A DNA stretch of 16,487 bases. Source: Bacteroidales bacterium UBA1458 (GTDB taxonomy: Bacteria; Bacteroidota; Bacteroidia; Bacteroidales; VadinHA17). The notes under the pieces were generated by a model. The model had not been told where the DNA came from. It ran no database searches and saw only the letters and a list, made by a program, of their open reading frames with translations. The number at the start of each line of letters is the position of its first letter. Position 1 is the first letter of the stretch. The stretch is taken from the NCBI GenBank assembly GCA_002325785.1, contig DCSU01000137.1:1-16487 (forward strand), in the 5' to 3' direction. Positions 7,857-13,792 of the stretch are shown here, piece by piece. A program made the translations under genes and the position numbers.

Positions 7857-9272
7857 ATGTCATTCATCAATAACGAACTTAAATATAAGGTTAAGGATAT
7901 TGCACTGGCTGAGTTTGGCCGTAAAGAGATGGATATTGCTGAGAAGGAGATGCCCGGTCTTCTCTCAATGAGAAACAAATATTCAGCATCAAAGCCGCTC
8001 AAAGGAGCCAGGATCACAGGCTCGCTGCACATGACCATACAGACCGCTGTGCTCATCGAGACGCTTCGCGATCTTGGCGCCGACGTCCGCTGGGCAAGTT
8101 GTAATATATTTTCCACGCAGGATCATGCTGCAGCAGCCATTGCCGCTGCAGGCATACCGGTCTTTGCCTGGAAAGGCGAGTCGCTGGAAGAATACTGGTG
8201 GTGCACCGCACAGGCTCTCTCCTTCCCCGGAGGCAAAGGCCCCAATCTTATTGTTGACGACGGCGGTGATGCATCATTGATGGTTCACATGGGGTACAAG
8301 GCCGAGAAGGACCCCTCGGTACTTGACGTCAAACCGTCGAACAGGGAAGAGGGAATAATCATTGACACTCTTAAAAAGATCGTTGCAGAAGACCCGCAGA
8401 GATGGCACAGGACGGTGAAGGAGATGAAGGGTATCTCTGAGGAGACAACCACTGGCGTTCACCGTCTATACCAGATGATGGAGGCAGGCGAGCTGCTGGT
8501 ACCGGCCATCAACGTGAATGACTCAGTCACCAAAAGCAAATTCGATAACCTGTACGGCTGCCGTGAATCGCTGGCAGACGGTATCAAGAGAGCTACCGAT
8601 GTGATGATTGCCGGTAAGGTAGTGGTTGTCTGCGGATATGGCGATGTGGGTAAGGGCTCAGCACGTTCAATGAGATCCTACGGTGCCAGGGTCATAGTTA
8701 CCGAGATAGATCCTATATGTGCGTTGCAGGCTGCCATGGAGGGTTTTGAGGTGAAGACGGTGGAGGAGGCTCTTCCGGAAGGCAATATCTTTGTCACCGC
8801 AACGGGTAACCGCGACATCATCACTATTGAGCATATGGAGAAGATGAAGGATCAGGCCATCGTATGCAATATCGGGCACTTTGACAACGAGATACAGGTC
8901 GACACCCTCAATGAATACAAGGGCATTGAGAAGATCAACATCAAGCCACAGGTAGACAAGTATATCTTTCCTGACGGTCATGCCATATTCCTGCTTGCAG
9001 AAGGGCGGCTGGTGAACCTCGGCTGTGCTACAGGTCACCCGTCATTCGTCATGAGCAACTCATTCACCAACCAGACTCTGGCCCAGATTGAACTCTGGAC
9101 CAAAGACTACGAGAAGGGGGTCTACAGGCTCCCCAAACATCTTGATGAGGAGGTTGCCAGGCTACATCTGGCACAGCTGGGAGTCAATCTCACATGTCTC
9201 ACAGGGGAACAGGCTGACTATATAGGTGTTCCTCCTGAAGGCCCTTACAAGCCTGAGCATTACAGGTACTAA
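7857..9272 (+). CDS. ahcY: Adenosylhomocysteinase
   Basis: This cytosolic NAD-dependent enzyme splits S-adenosylhomocysteine into adenosine and homocysteine, relieving product inhibition of methyltransferases. The 471-residue protein is full length. Substrate-domain motifs include SLHMTIQTAVL (56-66), NIFSTQDH (83-90) and NDSVTKSKFDN (221-231). The NAD-binding Rossmann fold carries GYGDVGKGSA (260-269). The C-terminal end has GHPSFVMSNSFTNQ (393-406) and the family's typical K-x-x-x-YRY terminus (K465...YRY 469-471). The ATG at 7857 is preferred over the GTG at 7812 because the extra 15 residues do not resemble the family and would overlap the promoter element. No SAH riboswitch fits in the short leader. 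The gene ends six bases before the convergent lipoprotein gene, with no hairpin between them. Confidence 0.96.
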   Translation: MSFINNELKYKVKDIALAEFGRKEMDIAEKEMPGLLSMRNKYSASKPLKGARITGSLHMTIQTAVLIETLRDLGADVRWASCNIFSTQDHAAAAIAAAGIPVFAWKGESLEEYWWCTAQALSFPGGKGPNLIVDDGGDASLMVHMGYKAEKDPSVLDVKPSNREEGIIIDTLKKIVAEDPQRWHRTVKEMKGISEETTTGVHRLYQMMEAGELLVPAINVNDSVTKSKFDNLYGCRESLADGIKRATDVMIAGKVVVVCGYGDVGKGSARSMRSYGARVIVTEIDPICALQAAMEGFEVKTVEEALPEGNIFVTATGNRDIITIEHMEKMKDQAIVCNIGHFDNEIQVDTLNEYKGIEKINIKPQVDKYIFPDGHAIFLLAEGRLVNLGCATGHPSFVMSNSFTNQTLAQIELWTKDYEKGVYRLPKHLDEEVARLHLAQLGVNLTCLTGEQADYIGVPPEGPYKPEHYRY

Positions 9273-9278
9273 AAGGTA

Positions 9279-9773
9279 TTATCTCTTGTTCCAGACCCGC
9301 ACACTGTAGCCGGTAAAGGCGGTGCGGTAATTCTTCAGGGGATATTTGGAAGGCCCGACCGCAGTGGGAGTTCCGTAGCTAGGCAGCAAATAGTGTGTGT
9401 TGCAAATCGGACACACTGCCTCAATTCCATCAATGTTAACTGCAATACTGAGAGAGTTTTCAACGAAGCAGTGCGGGCAGGTGCGGTCATAGGCTGAGTA
9501 CTCAAAGTCCTGCAGCCCCGTGTTGTAAATTATGATGCCGTTGCCGTCATAACCGCCTGTGCCCAGGCCCAGATGCCTGTGAGAAGAGGAGAGGAGTGCA
9601 CTGGTGCCCGGAGAGTAGTAGAGATCAAAGAATTCCGGGTCGGAGAAGCTTATGGTAAAATCAATGGTTATGTCAGGGATTACCTCATTTTTCTCCCTGT
9701 CGCATGACATTGTAAGCAACAGAGCCGTGGTGATGATGAAAAAAATCTTTACATTTGAACCTGACATGTGCAT
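9279..9773 (-). CDS. Small lipoprotein with CxxC-CxxC (zinc-ribbon or Rieske-like) motif
   Basis: This is a 164-residue predicted lipoprotein. A basic and hydrophobic N-terminus (9-23) ends in the lipobox TMSC with C24 as the acylated cysteine. The only strong motif is CPHC (99-102) and CPICNTH (121-127). Read as CxxC plus CxxC it is a zinc-ribbon pattern; read as C99-x-H101 and C124-x-x-H127 it would also satisfy the Rieske [2Fe-2S] pattern, with C102 and C121 left over. I recall similar Bacteroidota lipoproteins that keep the four cysteines but not the second histidine, which favours the zinc reading. A SYGTPTAVGPSKYPLKNY segment (132-149) follows, resembling the strand after the metal site in that family. 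Function is unknown. ATGs at 9773 and 9767 are both possible starts. It converges on ahcY and diverges from the basic exported protein. Confidence 0.75.
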   Translation of the reverse strand: MHMSGSNVKIFFIITTALLLTMSCDREKNEVIPDITIDFTISFSDPEFFDLYYSPGTSALLSSSHRHLGLGTGGYDGNGIIIYNTGLQDFEYSAYDRTCPHCFVENSLSIAVNIDGIEAVCPICNTHYLLPSYGTPTAVGPSKYPLKNYRTAFTGYSVRVWNKR

Positions 9774-9786
9774 ATCTGAGTTTCTG

Positions 9787-9794
9787 CAAAAGTA
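9787..9794 (-). promoter_or_regulatory. Putative -7 promoter element for the Cys-rich lipoprotein gene
   Basis: On the minus strand this reads TACTTTTG followed by C, a perfect match to TAnnTTTG, 13 bases before the ATG at 9773. No convincing TTTG lies 19-21 bases upstream. Confidence 0.4.
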
Positions 9795-9831
9795 ACCAAT
9801 TAAGTTCTAAGGGGAATACCTGTCAAACGAA

Positions 9832-10377
9832 ATGAAGCATAAGTTAGTATTCATAAGGTTCTTTACTCTTTTGATCCTTTTCCTGTTTGCCGTTCCGCTC
9901 AGCGACTGCAAGGCGCAGCGCAACGCAACACGCAAGGTGGAGAAGGAGTTGTTCGGGAAGTCGCGCCGGAGCAAGCCTTTTGAAGAGGGAAAAGCCAAAG
10001 GAGCTGCCGCGAAGGCGATGAAGGAGCAGGAGAAGAAGGAGGCAGCACGTGACCGGGAGGATGAGAAGCAGCTTAAGGAGCTGAGAAAACAGCACTATGA
10101 GAAACAGAGCCCTGAGACCAAAGTGCGAATGGATAACAACAGCAGGAACACTCAGGCCAAATACAAGGTCAAGAAACAGAAGCAGCGAAAGGAGCAGACC
10201 AAACCAGAACTGAGAAAGCCGGGACAGCCTAAGCCGGAGAAGGTGAAGGCTAAGCCGAAGACAAAGGATCCTAAGAAGGTGCCGGAGCTGAAACAGCAAA
10301 AGAGCAAGGCGAAGTCAAAGATGAAGGATCCTAAGAAACAGCCAAGGCTGAAACAACACAAGATCAAGAAATACTGA
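9832..10377 (+). CDS. Very basic exported protein with C-terminal 20-residue repeats
   Basis: This is a 181-residue protein of unknown function. Residues 1-28 are a signal peptide (basic start, hydrophobic 8-23); cleavage is likely near CKA-Q at 28/29. C26 follows LSD, which is a poor lipobox, so lipidation is doubtful. The mature part is dominated by Lys, Arg, Gln and Glu. Residues about 60-90 are charged and probably helical (KEQEKKEAARDRE). HYEKQSPETKVRM (88-100) resembles a segment seen in small basic Bacteroidota exported proteins. The end has two 20-residue repeats (139-158 and 159-178), each with KDPKK and LKQ. The next gene starts five bases after the stop, so the two are probably co-transcribed. 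No ligand or enzymatic motif is visible; binding to an acidic polymer or surface is a guess from charge. Confidence 0.75.
   Translation: MKHKLVFIRFFTLLILFLFAVPLSDCKAQRNATRKVEKELFGKSRRSKPFEEGKAKGAAAKAMKEQEKKEAARDREDEKQLKELRKQHYEKQSPETKVRMDNNSRNTQAKYKVKKQKQRKEQTKPELRKPGQPKPEKVKAKPKTKDPKKVPELKQQKSKAKSKMKDPKKQPRLKQHKIKKY
10246..10365 (+). repeat. Two 60-bp tandem coding repeats
   Basis: Two adjacent 60-bp units encode KAKPKTKDPKKVPELKQQKS and KAKSKMKDPKKQPRLKQHKI. They share long identical stretches such as AAGGATCCTAAGAA, so the duplication looks fairly recent or maintained by slippage. Confidence 0.8.
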
Positions 10378-10382
10378 TACTC

Positions 10383-11006
10383 ATGGAAGACATTGGCAGC
10401 CTGATTTTTTACGTAATACTGGGGATCATAGCTCTGGCCGGCTCTTTCCAGGGAAAGAACAAGAAGCAGAAAGCACCCCCGAAGAGGGTGGTGCAGCGAC
10501 AGCCCGACACCGTCACAACGACACCCCCACCGCCGGCGCGTATGGCCCCGGCTCCGGCCCGAACGGTGCTGGCCCCCCAACCGCAGTCACGACCTGCCCC
10601 GCAGCAACGCAAGCCACAATATTTGCCTACCGATCCCTCCATGGAGGGAAGGTATGAGGAGCCAATGGCCGGTACTTTCAGCAGGGAAGGATCTTTTAGC
10701 GAGACTATGGCCGAAGCCTTCAGCGGCGAGGGCTCGGTAAGTCAATCCATGGCTGCAGCATTTGCCGGCGAAGGTTCAATTGAAGATTCCATGGCCGCGG
10801 CTTTTGCCTCCGAAGGGATCTCCTCATTCAAGGATTTTCAGACAAGTGATTTTGTCCATACTGAGATCTCTGACAGCGAGATAGGTGATGTCCCGGAGTA
10901 CGATTACAACACCAGGCCGGGGGGTGATATTCTTTCAGACGGATTTGACCTGAGAAAGGCTGTGATCTACACAGTACTGCTAAACAGAAAAGAGTACTCT
11001 GTCTGA
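10383..11006 (+). CDS. Membrane-anchored Pro-rich protein with 14-residue repeats
   Basis: This is a 207-residue protein of unknown function. Residues 5-21 form a single membrane segment (IGSLIFYVILGIIALAG) followed by a basic patch (25-39), suggesting that the bulk faces the cytoplasm. Residues 41-83 are rich in Pro, Ala and Gln and likely unstructured. Residues 95-150 are four 14-residue repeats of the form MAxAFxxEGSxxxS. The C-terminus DLRKAVIYTVLLNRKEY (189-205) resembles a short conserved tail I recall from Bacteroidota membrane proteins with the same N-terminal anchor. The gene begins five bases after the basic exported protein and likely shares its transcript. The basic partner and this acidic-repeat protein are predicted to lie on opposite sides of the inner membrane, so direct contact is not assured. 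Confidence 0.75.
   Translation: MEDIGSLIFYVILGIIALAGSFQGKNKKQKAPPKRVVQRQPDTVTTTPPPPARMAPAPARTVLAPQPQSRPAPQQRKPQYLPTDPSMEGRYEEPMAGTFSREGSFSETMAEAFSGEGSVSQSMAAAFAGEGSIEDSMAAAFASEGISSFKDFQTSDFVHTEISDSEIGDVPEYDYNTRPGGDILSDGFDLRKAVIYTVLLNRKEYSV
10665..10832 (+). repeat. Four 42-bp tandem coding repeats
   Basis: Four in-frame 42-bp units, each starting with ATGGC, encode MAGTFSREGSFSET, MAEAFSGEGSVSQS, MAAAFAGEGSIEDS and MAAAFASEGISSFK. The Met-Ala start, the Phe at unit position 5 and the EG at positions 8-9 are fixed; the last unit degenerates at its end. Confidence 0.85.
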
Positions 11007-11034
11007 TATTCTGATAATTACAAATGGTGGGGGA

Positions 11035-11066
11035 TTTGCATTTTAAATAGAAATTTATTATATTTG
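11035..11066 (+). promoter_or_regulatory. Near-consensus Bacteroidota promoter for greA-HIT
   Basis: TTTG at 11035-11038 and TATATTTG at 11059-11066 are separated by 20 bases, matching the Bacteroidota -33 (TTTG) and -7 (TAnnTTTG) elements and spacing. The RNA is expected to start around 11070-11073, at the foot of the terminator-like hairpin, leaving a leader of about 57 nt before the greA ATG. Confidence 0.75.
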
Positions 11067-11072
11067 TTCTTT

Positions 11073-11109
11073 GAAGAGTTCCGGTAAGCCGGGATTCTTC
11101 TTATTTTTT
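11073..11109 (+). terminator. Terminator-like hairpin in the greA leader
   Basis: The arms 11073-11084 (GAAGAGTTCCGG) and 11089-11100 (CCGGGATTCTTC) pair over all 12 positions, ten Watson-Crick and two G-U, around the loop TAAG. TTATTTTTT follows directly at 11101-11109. This is a full intrinsic terminator shape. It lies downstream of the predicted promoter and upstream of greA, so it may act as an attenuator. It could also simply end transcripts coming from the upstream gene pair. Confidence 0.7.
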
Positions 11110-11128
11110 AACCTATTACTGAAAAATT

Positions 11129-11599
11129 ATGTCGGAATTTGTCTATGTAACAGAAGAGGGTCTCCAGAAGATGAAGGAGGACCTTGATCTGCTTCGTAAT
11201 GAAAGGCCGGCTATTGCGAGAATGATTGCAGAGGCACGCGATAAGGGCGACCTAAGCGAGAATGCTGAATATTCTGCCGCCAAAGAGGCACAGGGGATGC
11301 TTGAGATGAAAATAGCCCGCCTCGAAGACCAGGTGATACGGTCACGTATCATTGACGGATCAAGGATCAATACCATTTCGGTGCAGATCCTTAACAAGGT
11401 CAGGATCCGCAACAGGACCAGCGGCGTGACAATGGAATATCAGCTTGTGCCTGAGACTGAGGCTAACCTCAAGGAGGGCAAGATAGCAGCAACCTCGCCA
11501 ATAGCACAGGGAATCATGGGAAAGAAAGTGGGCGATGTGGTGCAGGTGAAGGTGCCTGCCGGGGTCATCCCTTTTGAGATAGTAGAGATATCAATCTGA
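11129..11599 (+). CDS. greA: Transcription elongation factor GreA
   Basis: GreA enters the RNA polymerase secondary channel and stimulates cleavage of backtracked RNA, rescuing stalled complexes. The 156-residue length is typical. The N-terminal coiled coil (about 8-75) carries the tip motif GDLSENAEY (40-48), with D41 and E44 at the same positions as the catalytic acidic pair of E. coli GreA. The C-terminal FKBP-like domain (about 80-156) includes SPIAQGIMGKKVGD. The ATG at 11129 has an A-rich leader (GAAAAATT) rather than a Shine-Dalgarno. The HIT-family gene follows 13 bases after the stop, a pairing I recall as common in Bacteroidota. The leader hairpin suggests control by early termination. 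Confidence 0.96.
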   Translation: MSEFVYVTEEGLQKMKEDLDLLRNERPAIARMIAEARDKGDLSENAEYSAAKEAQGMLEMKIARLEDQVIRSRIIDGSRINTISVQILNKVRIRNRTSGVTMEYQLVPETEANLKEGKIAATSPIAQGIMGKKVGDVVQVKVPAGVIPFEIVEISI

Positions 11600-11612
11600 A
11601 GAGTGAATAAAT

Positions 11613-12011
11613 ATGGCATCGATCTTCACACGGATAATCAACGGCGAGATTCCCTGCTACAGGGTCGCTGAAGATGACCGGTTCATTGCCTTTCTTGACG
11701 TCAGGCCACTGAAGCCGGGACATACCCTTGTTGTACCCAAAAAGGAGGTTGATTATATATTCGATCTCGACGAAGCCACTCTCGCTGCCATGATGCTCTT
11801 TGCACAGAAAGTGGCAAAGGCTATGAAGGAGGTGATAGAGTGCAAGAGAATCGGCGTGGCAGTGATAGGGCTGGAGGTACCTCATGCCCACATCCATCTT
11901 GTGCCCCTGACCCGTGAAACGGACCTTCTCTTCACCAACCCGAGGCTCTCGCTGTTACCGGAAGAGTCTGAGATGCTGGCAAAGTCAATCAGTGATCACA
12001 TACGGCTCTGA
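11613..12011 (+). CDS. HIT-family (histidine triad) nucleotide hydrolase
   Basis: This 132-residue protein belongs to the histidine triad superfamily, whose members cleave nucleoside phosphoramidates or related nucleotides. The triad HAHIHLVPL at 91-99 supplies H91, H93 and H95; H93 is the one expected to be nucleophilic, by the usual H-x-H-x-H-x-x numbering. The N-terminal FTRIINGEIPCYRVAEDDRF (5-24) and the RPLKPGHTLVVPKKEVD stretch (31-47) are characteristic of the HinT-like branch. It follows greA closely with no promoter between them and is followed by a strong terminator, so it ends the transcript. The physiological substrate cannot be told from the sequence. Confidence 0.92.
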   Translation: MASIFTRIINGEIPCYRVAEDDRFIAFLDVRPLKPGHTLVVPKKEVDYIFDLDEATLAAMMLFAQKVAKAMKEVIECKRIGVAVIGLEVPHAHIHLVPLTRETDLLFTNPRLSLLPEESEMLAKSISDHIRL

Positions 12012-12049
12012 TCCGTAGTGGCAATAGAATAACCCGTTATCAACGGCAC

Positions 12050-12091
12050 AAAAAAAGAGGCTGATCTTGTAAGACAGCCTCTTTTTTTTTT
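12050..12091. terminator. Strong bidirectional intrinsic terminator
   Basis: Seven A (12050-12056), GAGGCTG (12057-12063), a short inner stem TCTT/AAGA, CAGCCTC (12075-12081) and ten T (12082-12091) form a near-perfect hairpin flanked by A and T runs. It works in either direction: it follows the HIT gene on the plus strand and the Cys-rich exported gene on the minus strand, 11 bases beyond that gene's stop. Confidence 0.9.
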
Positions 12092-12102
12092 ATCAGCAGA
12101 TT

Positions 12103-12420
12103 TTACTTCTTGCCTGCGCAGCATGGCTTAGCGGTGCCTGTGCCTTCGCTTGCAGGAACCACTTCACCCTTGGTTTCGCCGCATGTAGCAGCTGAAGGGC
12201 ACTTTGAGCAGTCCTTGCCTGTGGCAGTAGTCGTGCAATCTTTCTTGCATGCATCAGCGGTAGAGCCGCATGTGTCACACTTGCCATCCTTGTCCTTATC
12301 GACAAATGTGCACTCACTCTTGGCGTGCTTCTTTTCTTTGTCGGTAGTCTGAGCATAGATCCCTGCAGCCGCAACCATCAGTGTGATGAGTATAAGGCTG
12401 CCAATCATCCATTTTTTCAT
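12103..12420 (-). CDS. Cysteine-rich exported protein with an EF-hand-like loop
   Basis: This is a 105-residue secreted protein of unknown function. A clear signal peptide (basic MKKW, hydrophobic 5-20) probably ends at IYA-Q (23/24). The mature part of about 82 residues has ten cysteines (37, 48, 51, 59, 62, 71, 74, 80, 100, 101), including CDTC (48-51), CSKC (71-74) and a C-terminal CC. FVDKDKDGKCDTCG (39-52) combines the D-x-D-x-D-G core of a calcium-binding EF-hand or dockerin loop with a CxxC. Similar DxNxDGxCDxCG segments occur in other bacterial exported proteins. Metal binding, structural disulfides or both are possible. The gene is monocistronic: its own terminator lies downstream and the ComF gene diverges upstream. 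Confidence 0.8.
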   Translation of the reverse strand: MKKWMIGSLILITLMVAAAGIYAQTTDKEKKHAKSECTFVDKDKDGKCDTCGSTADACKKDCTTTATGKDCSKCPSAATCGETKGEVVPASEGTGTAKPCCAGKK

Positions 12421-12452
12421 ACTTGTGTAAATTGGTTTATTAAAAACGCCGG

Positions 12453-12480
12453 CAATATAAGAAAGTTTTTATTTGAACAA
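12453..12480 (-). promoter_or_regulatory. Possible promoter for the Cys-rich exported protein
   Basis: On the minus strand TTG, an 18-base spacer and TATATTG occur 33-60 bases before the ATG. This resembles the Bacteroidota -33/-7 arrangement but the -7 element is one T short of consensus. It would overlap the upstream region of the divergent ComF gene. Confidence 0.3.
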
Positions 12481-12508
12481 TTTATTTATCACATTTATCA
12501 TACCTTTA
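12472..12508 (+). promoter_or_regulatory. Possible promoter for the ComF-like gene
   Basis: TACCTTTA at 12501-12508 matches TAnnTTTG at all but the last base, and TTTG occurs at 12472-12475. The 25-base spacing is wider than usual. If real, RNA would start near 12512-12515 and translation must begin downstream, fitting the GTG at 12529. Confidence 0.35.
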
Positions 12509-12528
12509 CATCTGCTTCACGCTGCGAA

Positions 12529-13239
12529 GTGTCTCATATTAAAGATATTGGCGATGACTTTCTGAGTCTGTTCCTGCCACGGCTCTGCCTGGCATGCAGG
12601 GCTCATCTTGTCCGGGGTGAGGAGGTGCTGTGTATGGAGTGTCTGCTCTCAATGGCCAGGACTGACTTCCACCTGAAGCGTGACAATATGCTTGAACAGG
12701 CCTTCTGGGGAAGATGCCGCATTGAGCGTGCTGCCGCCTTCTCAATATATAACCGGGGCAGCCGTATCAGGAGACTGATACATTCGCTTAAATATGACGG
12801 ACGGAAGGATATAGGCGTAATGCTAGGGCAGATGTACGGATACACCCTTGCCGGGAGCGGATTCATGGATGACATTGATATTATAGTGCCGGTACCTCTC
12901 AGCTCCGGGAGACAGAGGGAAAGGGGGTATAACCAGAGTGCGTTGATAGCAGAGGGATTGTCAGCCTCTACCCGTGTGCCGTTCCGGAATGACATTCTCA
13001 TCCGTACCGGCAGGTCGGAGTCTCAGACCAGACGTGGCAGGTATGAGCGATGGGAGAACGTGGAGGGACTCTTTGCTGTCCGTGACCCTTCTGCTATAAG
13101 GGGTAAACACATACTCATCGCTGATGATGTCATAACCACCGGGTCAACCATGGAGGCATGCGTTGATGCAGTCAGCCAGACCGGGGACATTAAGGTCAGC
13201 GTGGTGGCACTGGCGACCGCACAGAAGCTTACTCTCTGA
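12529..13239 (+). CDS. ComF-family phosphoribosyltransferase-like protein
   Basis: ComF proteins are linked to DNA uptake in naturally competent bacteria and share a type I phosphoribosyltransferase fold; their reaction is not settled. From the GTG at 12529 the protein has 236 residues, normal for the family. A four-cysteine zinc site (C20, C23, C35, C38) in PRLCLAC...LCMEC leads the protein. RERGYNQSALIAEGL (130-144) and the PRPP-binding loop ILIADDVITTGSTMEA (195-210) follow. The frame is open 68 codons further upstream, but that part overlaps the divergent Cys-rich gene and does not look like protein of this family. The start is set by alignment of the FLSLFLPRLC beginning and the possible promoter. 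The 3' end overlaps the end of ruvC on the other strand by 11 bases. Confidence 0.87.
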   Translation: MSHIKDIGDDFLSLFLPRLCLACRAHLVRGEEVLCMECLLSMARTDFHLKRDNMLEQAFWGRCRIERAAAFSIYNRGSRIRRLIHSLKYDGRKDIGVMLGQMYGYTLAGSGFMDDIDIIVPVPLSSGRQRERGYNQSALIAEGLSASTRVPFRNDILIRTGRSESQTRRGRYERWENVEGLFAVRDPSAIRGKHILIADDVITTGSTMEACVDAVSQTGDIKVSVVALATAQKLTL

Positions 13240-13792
13240 CCCTATTGCTGTTGTTCCTGACGAAGGCTTCCCAGCTTCTGGAGCTCCCTGAAGACGCAGG
13301 CTTGGCACTCTGGTAAAAATGGCAGAGAGCTGCTCCAAGGGCGTCAGTGGCATCAAGAACCATCTTTTCGCCGCTGAACGCGAGGATGGTCCTCAGCATT
13401 GTTGCCACCTGTTCCTTGCTGGCCTGTCCCCGACCGGTGATTGACATCTTGATCATCCTGGGTGCATACTCGAAGACAGGCAGATCACGGTAGAGGGCAG
13501 CCGAGATGGCTGCACCCTGGGCCCTGCCAAGCTTGAGCATGCTCTGCACATTCTTGCCGAAGAACTGGGCCTCAATAGCAAACTCATCAGGGTGATACTG
13601 ATCTATAAGCGCAAGTGTCTCCTCGAAGATGGTGCGTATCTTCTTAAAGTGATCCTCCTTTTTGCGCAGGTCAATAATTCCCAGGGCCATGACCGATGGT
13701 GTCCTGCCGGTCACGCTGATCAGACCATAACCGGTGACAGTGGTGCCGGGGTCAATCCCCAGTATTATCTTTTCACCTTCCCGCGGCTTCAC
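13229..13792 (-). CDS. ruvC: Crossover junction endodeoxyribonuclease RuvC
   Basis: RuvC cuts Holliday junctions made during recombination, working with RuvAB. The 187-residue protein has all four acidic residues of the RNase H-like active site: D14 in GIDPGT (12-17), E74 in AIEAQFFGKN (72-81), and D147 and D150 in DATDALGAALCH (147-158). The conserved ITGRGQASKEQV (118-129) is also present. It starts with GTG at 13792, and the GTGA overlaps the stop codon of the S41 protease gene, suggesting translational coupling. An AGGA lies only a few bases before the GTG, closer than usual, so coupling may matter more than the ribosome site. Residues after about 165 are a short Ser/Arg-rich tail. The 3' end overlaps the ComF-like gene. 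Confidence 0.95.
   Translation of the reverse strand: MKPREGEKIILGIDPGTTVTGYGLISVTGRTPSVMALGIIDLRKKEDHFKKIRTIFEETLALIDQYHPDEFAIEAQFFGKNVQSMLKLGRAQGAAISAALYRDLPVFEYAPRMIKMSITGRGQASKEQVATMLRTILAFSGEKMVLDATDALGAALCHFYQSAKPASSGSSRSWEAFVRNNSNRVRE

Noticed and set aside
9844..10299. Leucine-rich 151-codon frame on the minus strand, resembling a membrane protein
   Set aside because: It is the mirror of the Lys/Glu-rich exported protein (AAG/GAG codons read as CTT/CTC); no start signal supports it.
12325..12528. Extended N-terminus of the ComF-like protein
   Set aside because: The extra 68 codons overlap the start of the divergent Cys-rich gene, do not resemble ComF, and would lie upstream of the possible promoter; the GTG at 12529 gives normal length.
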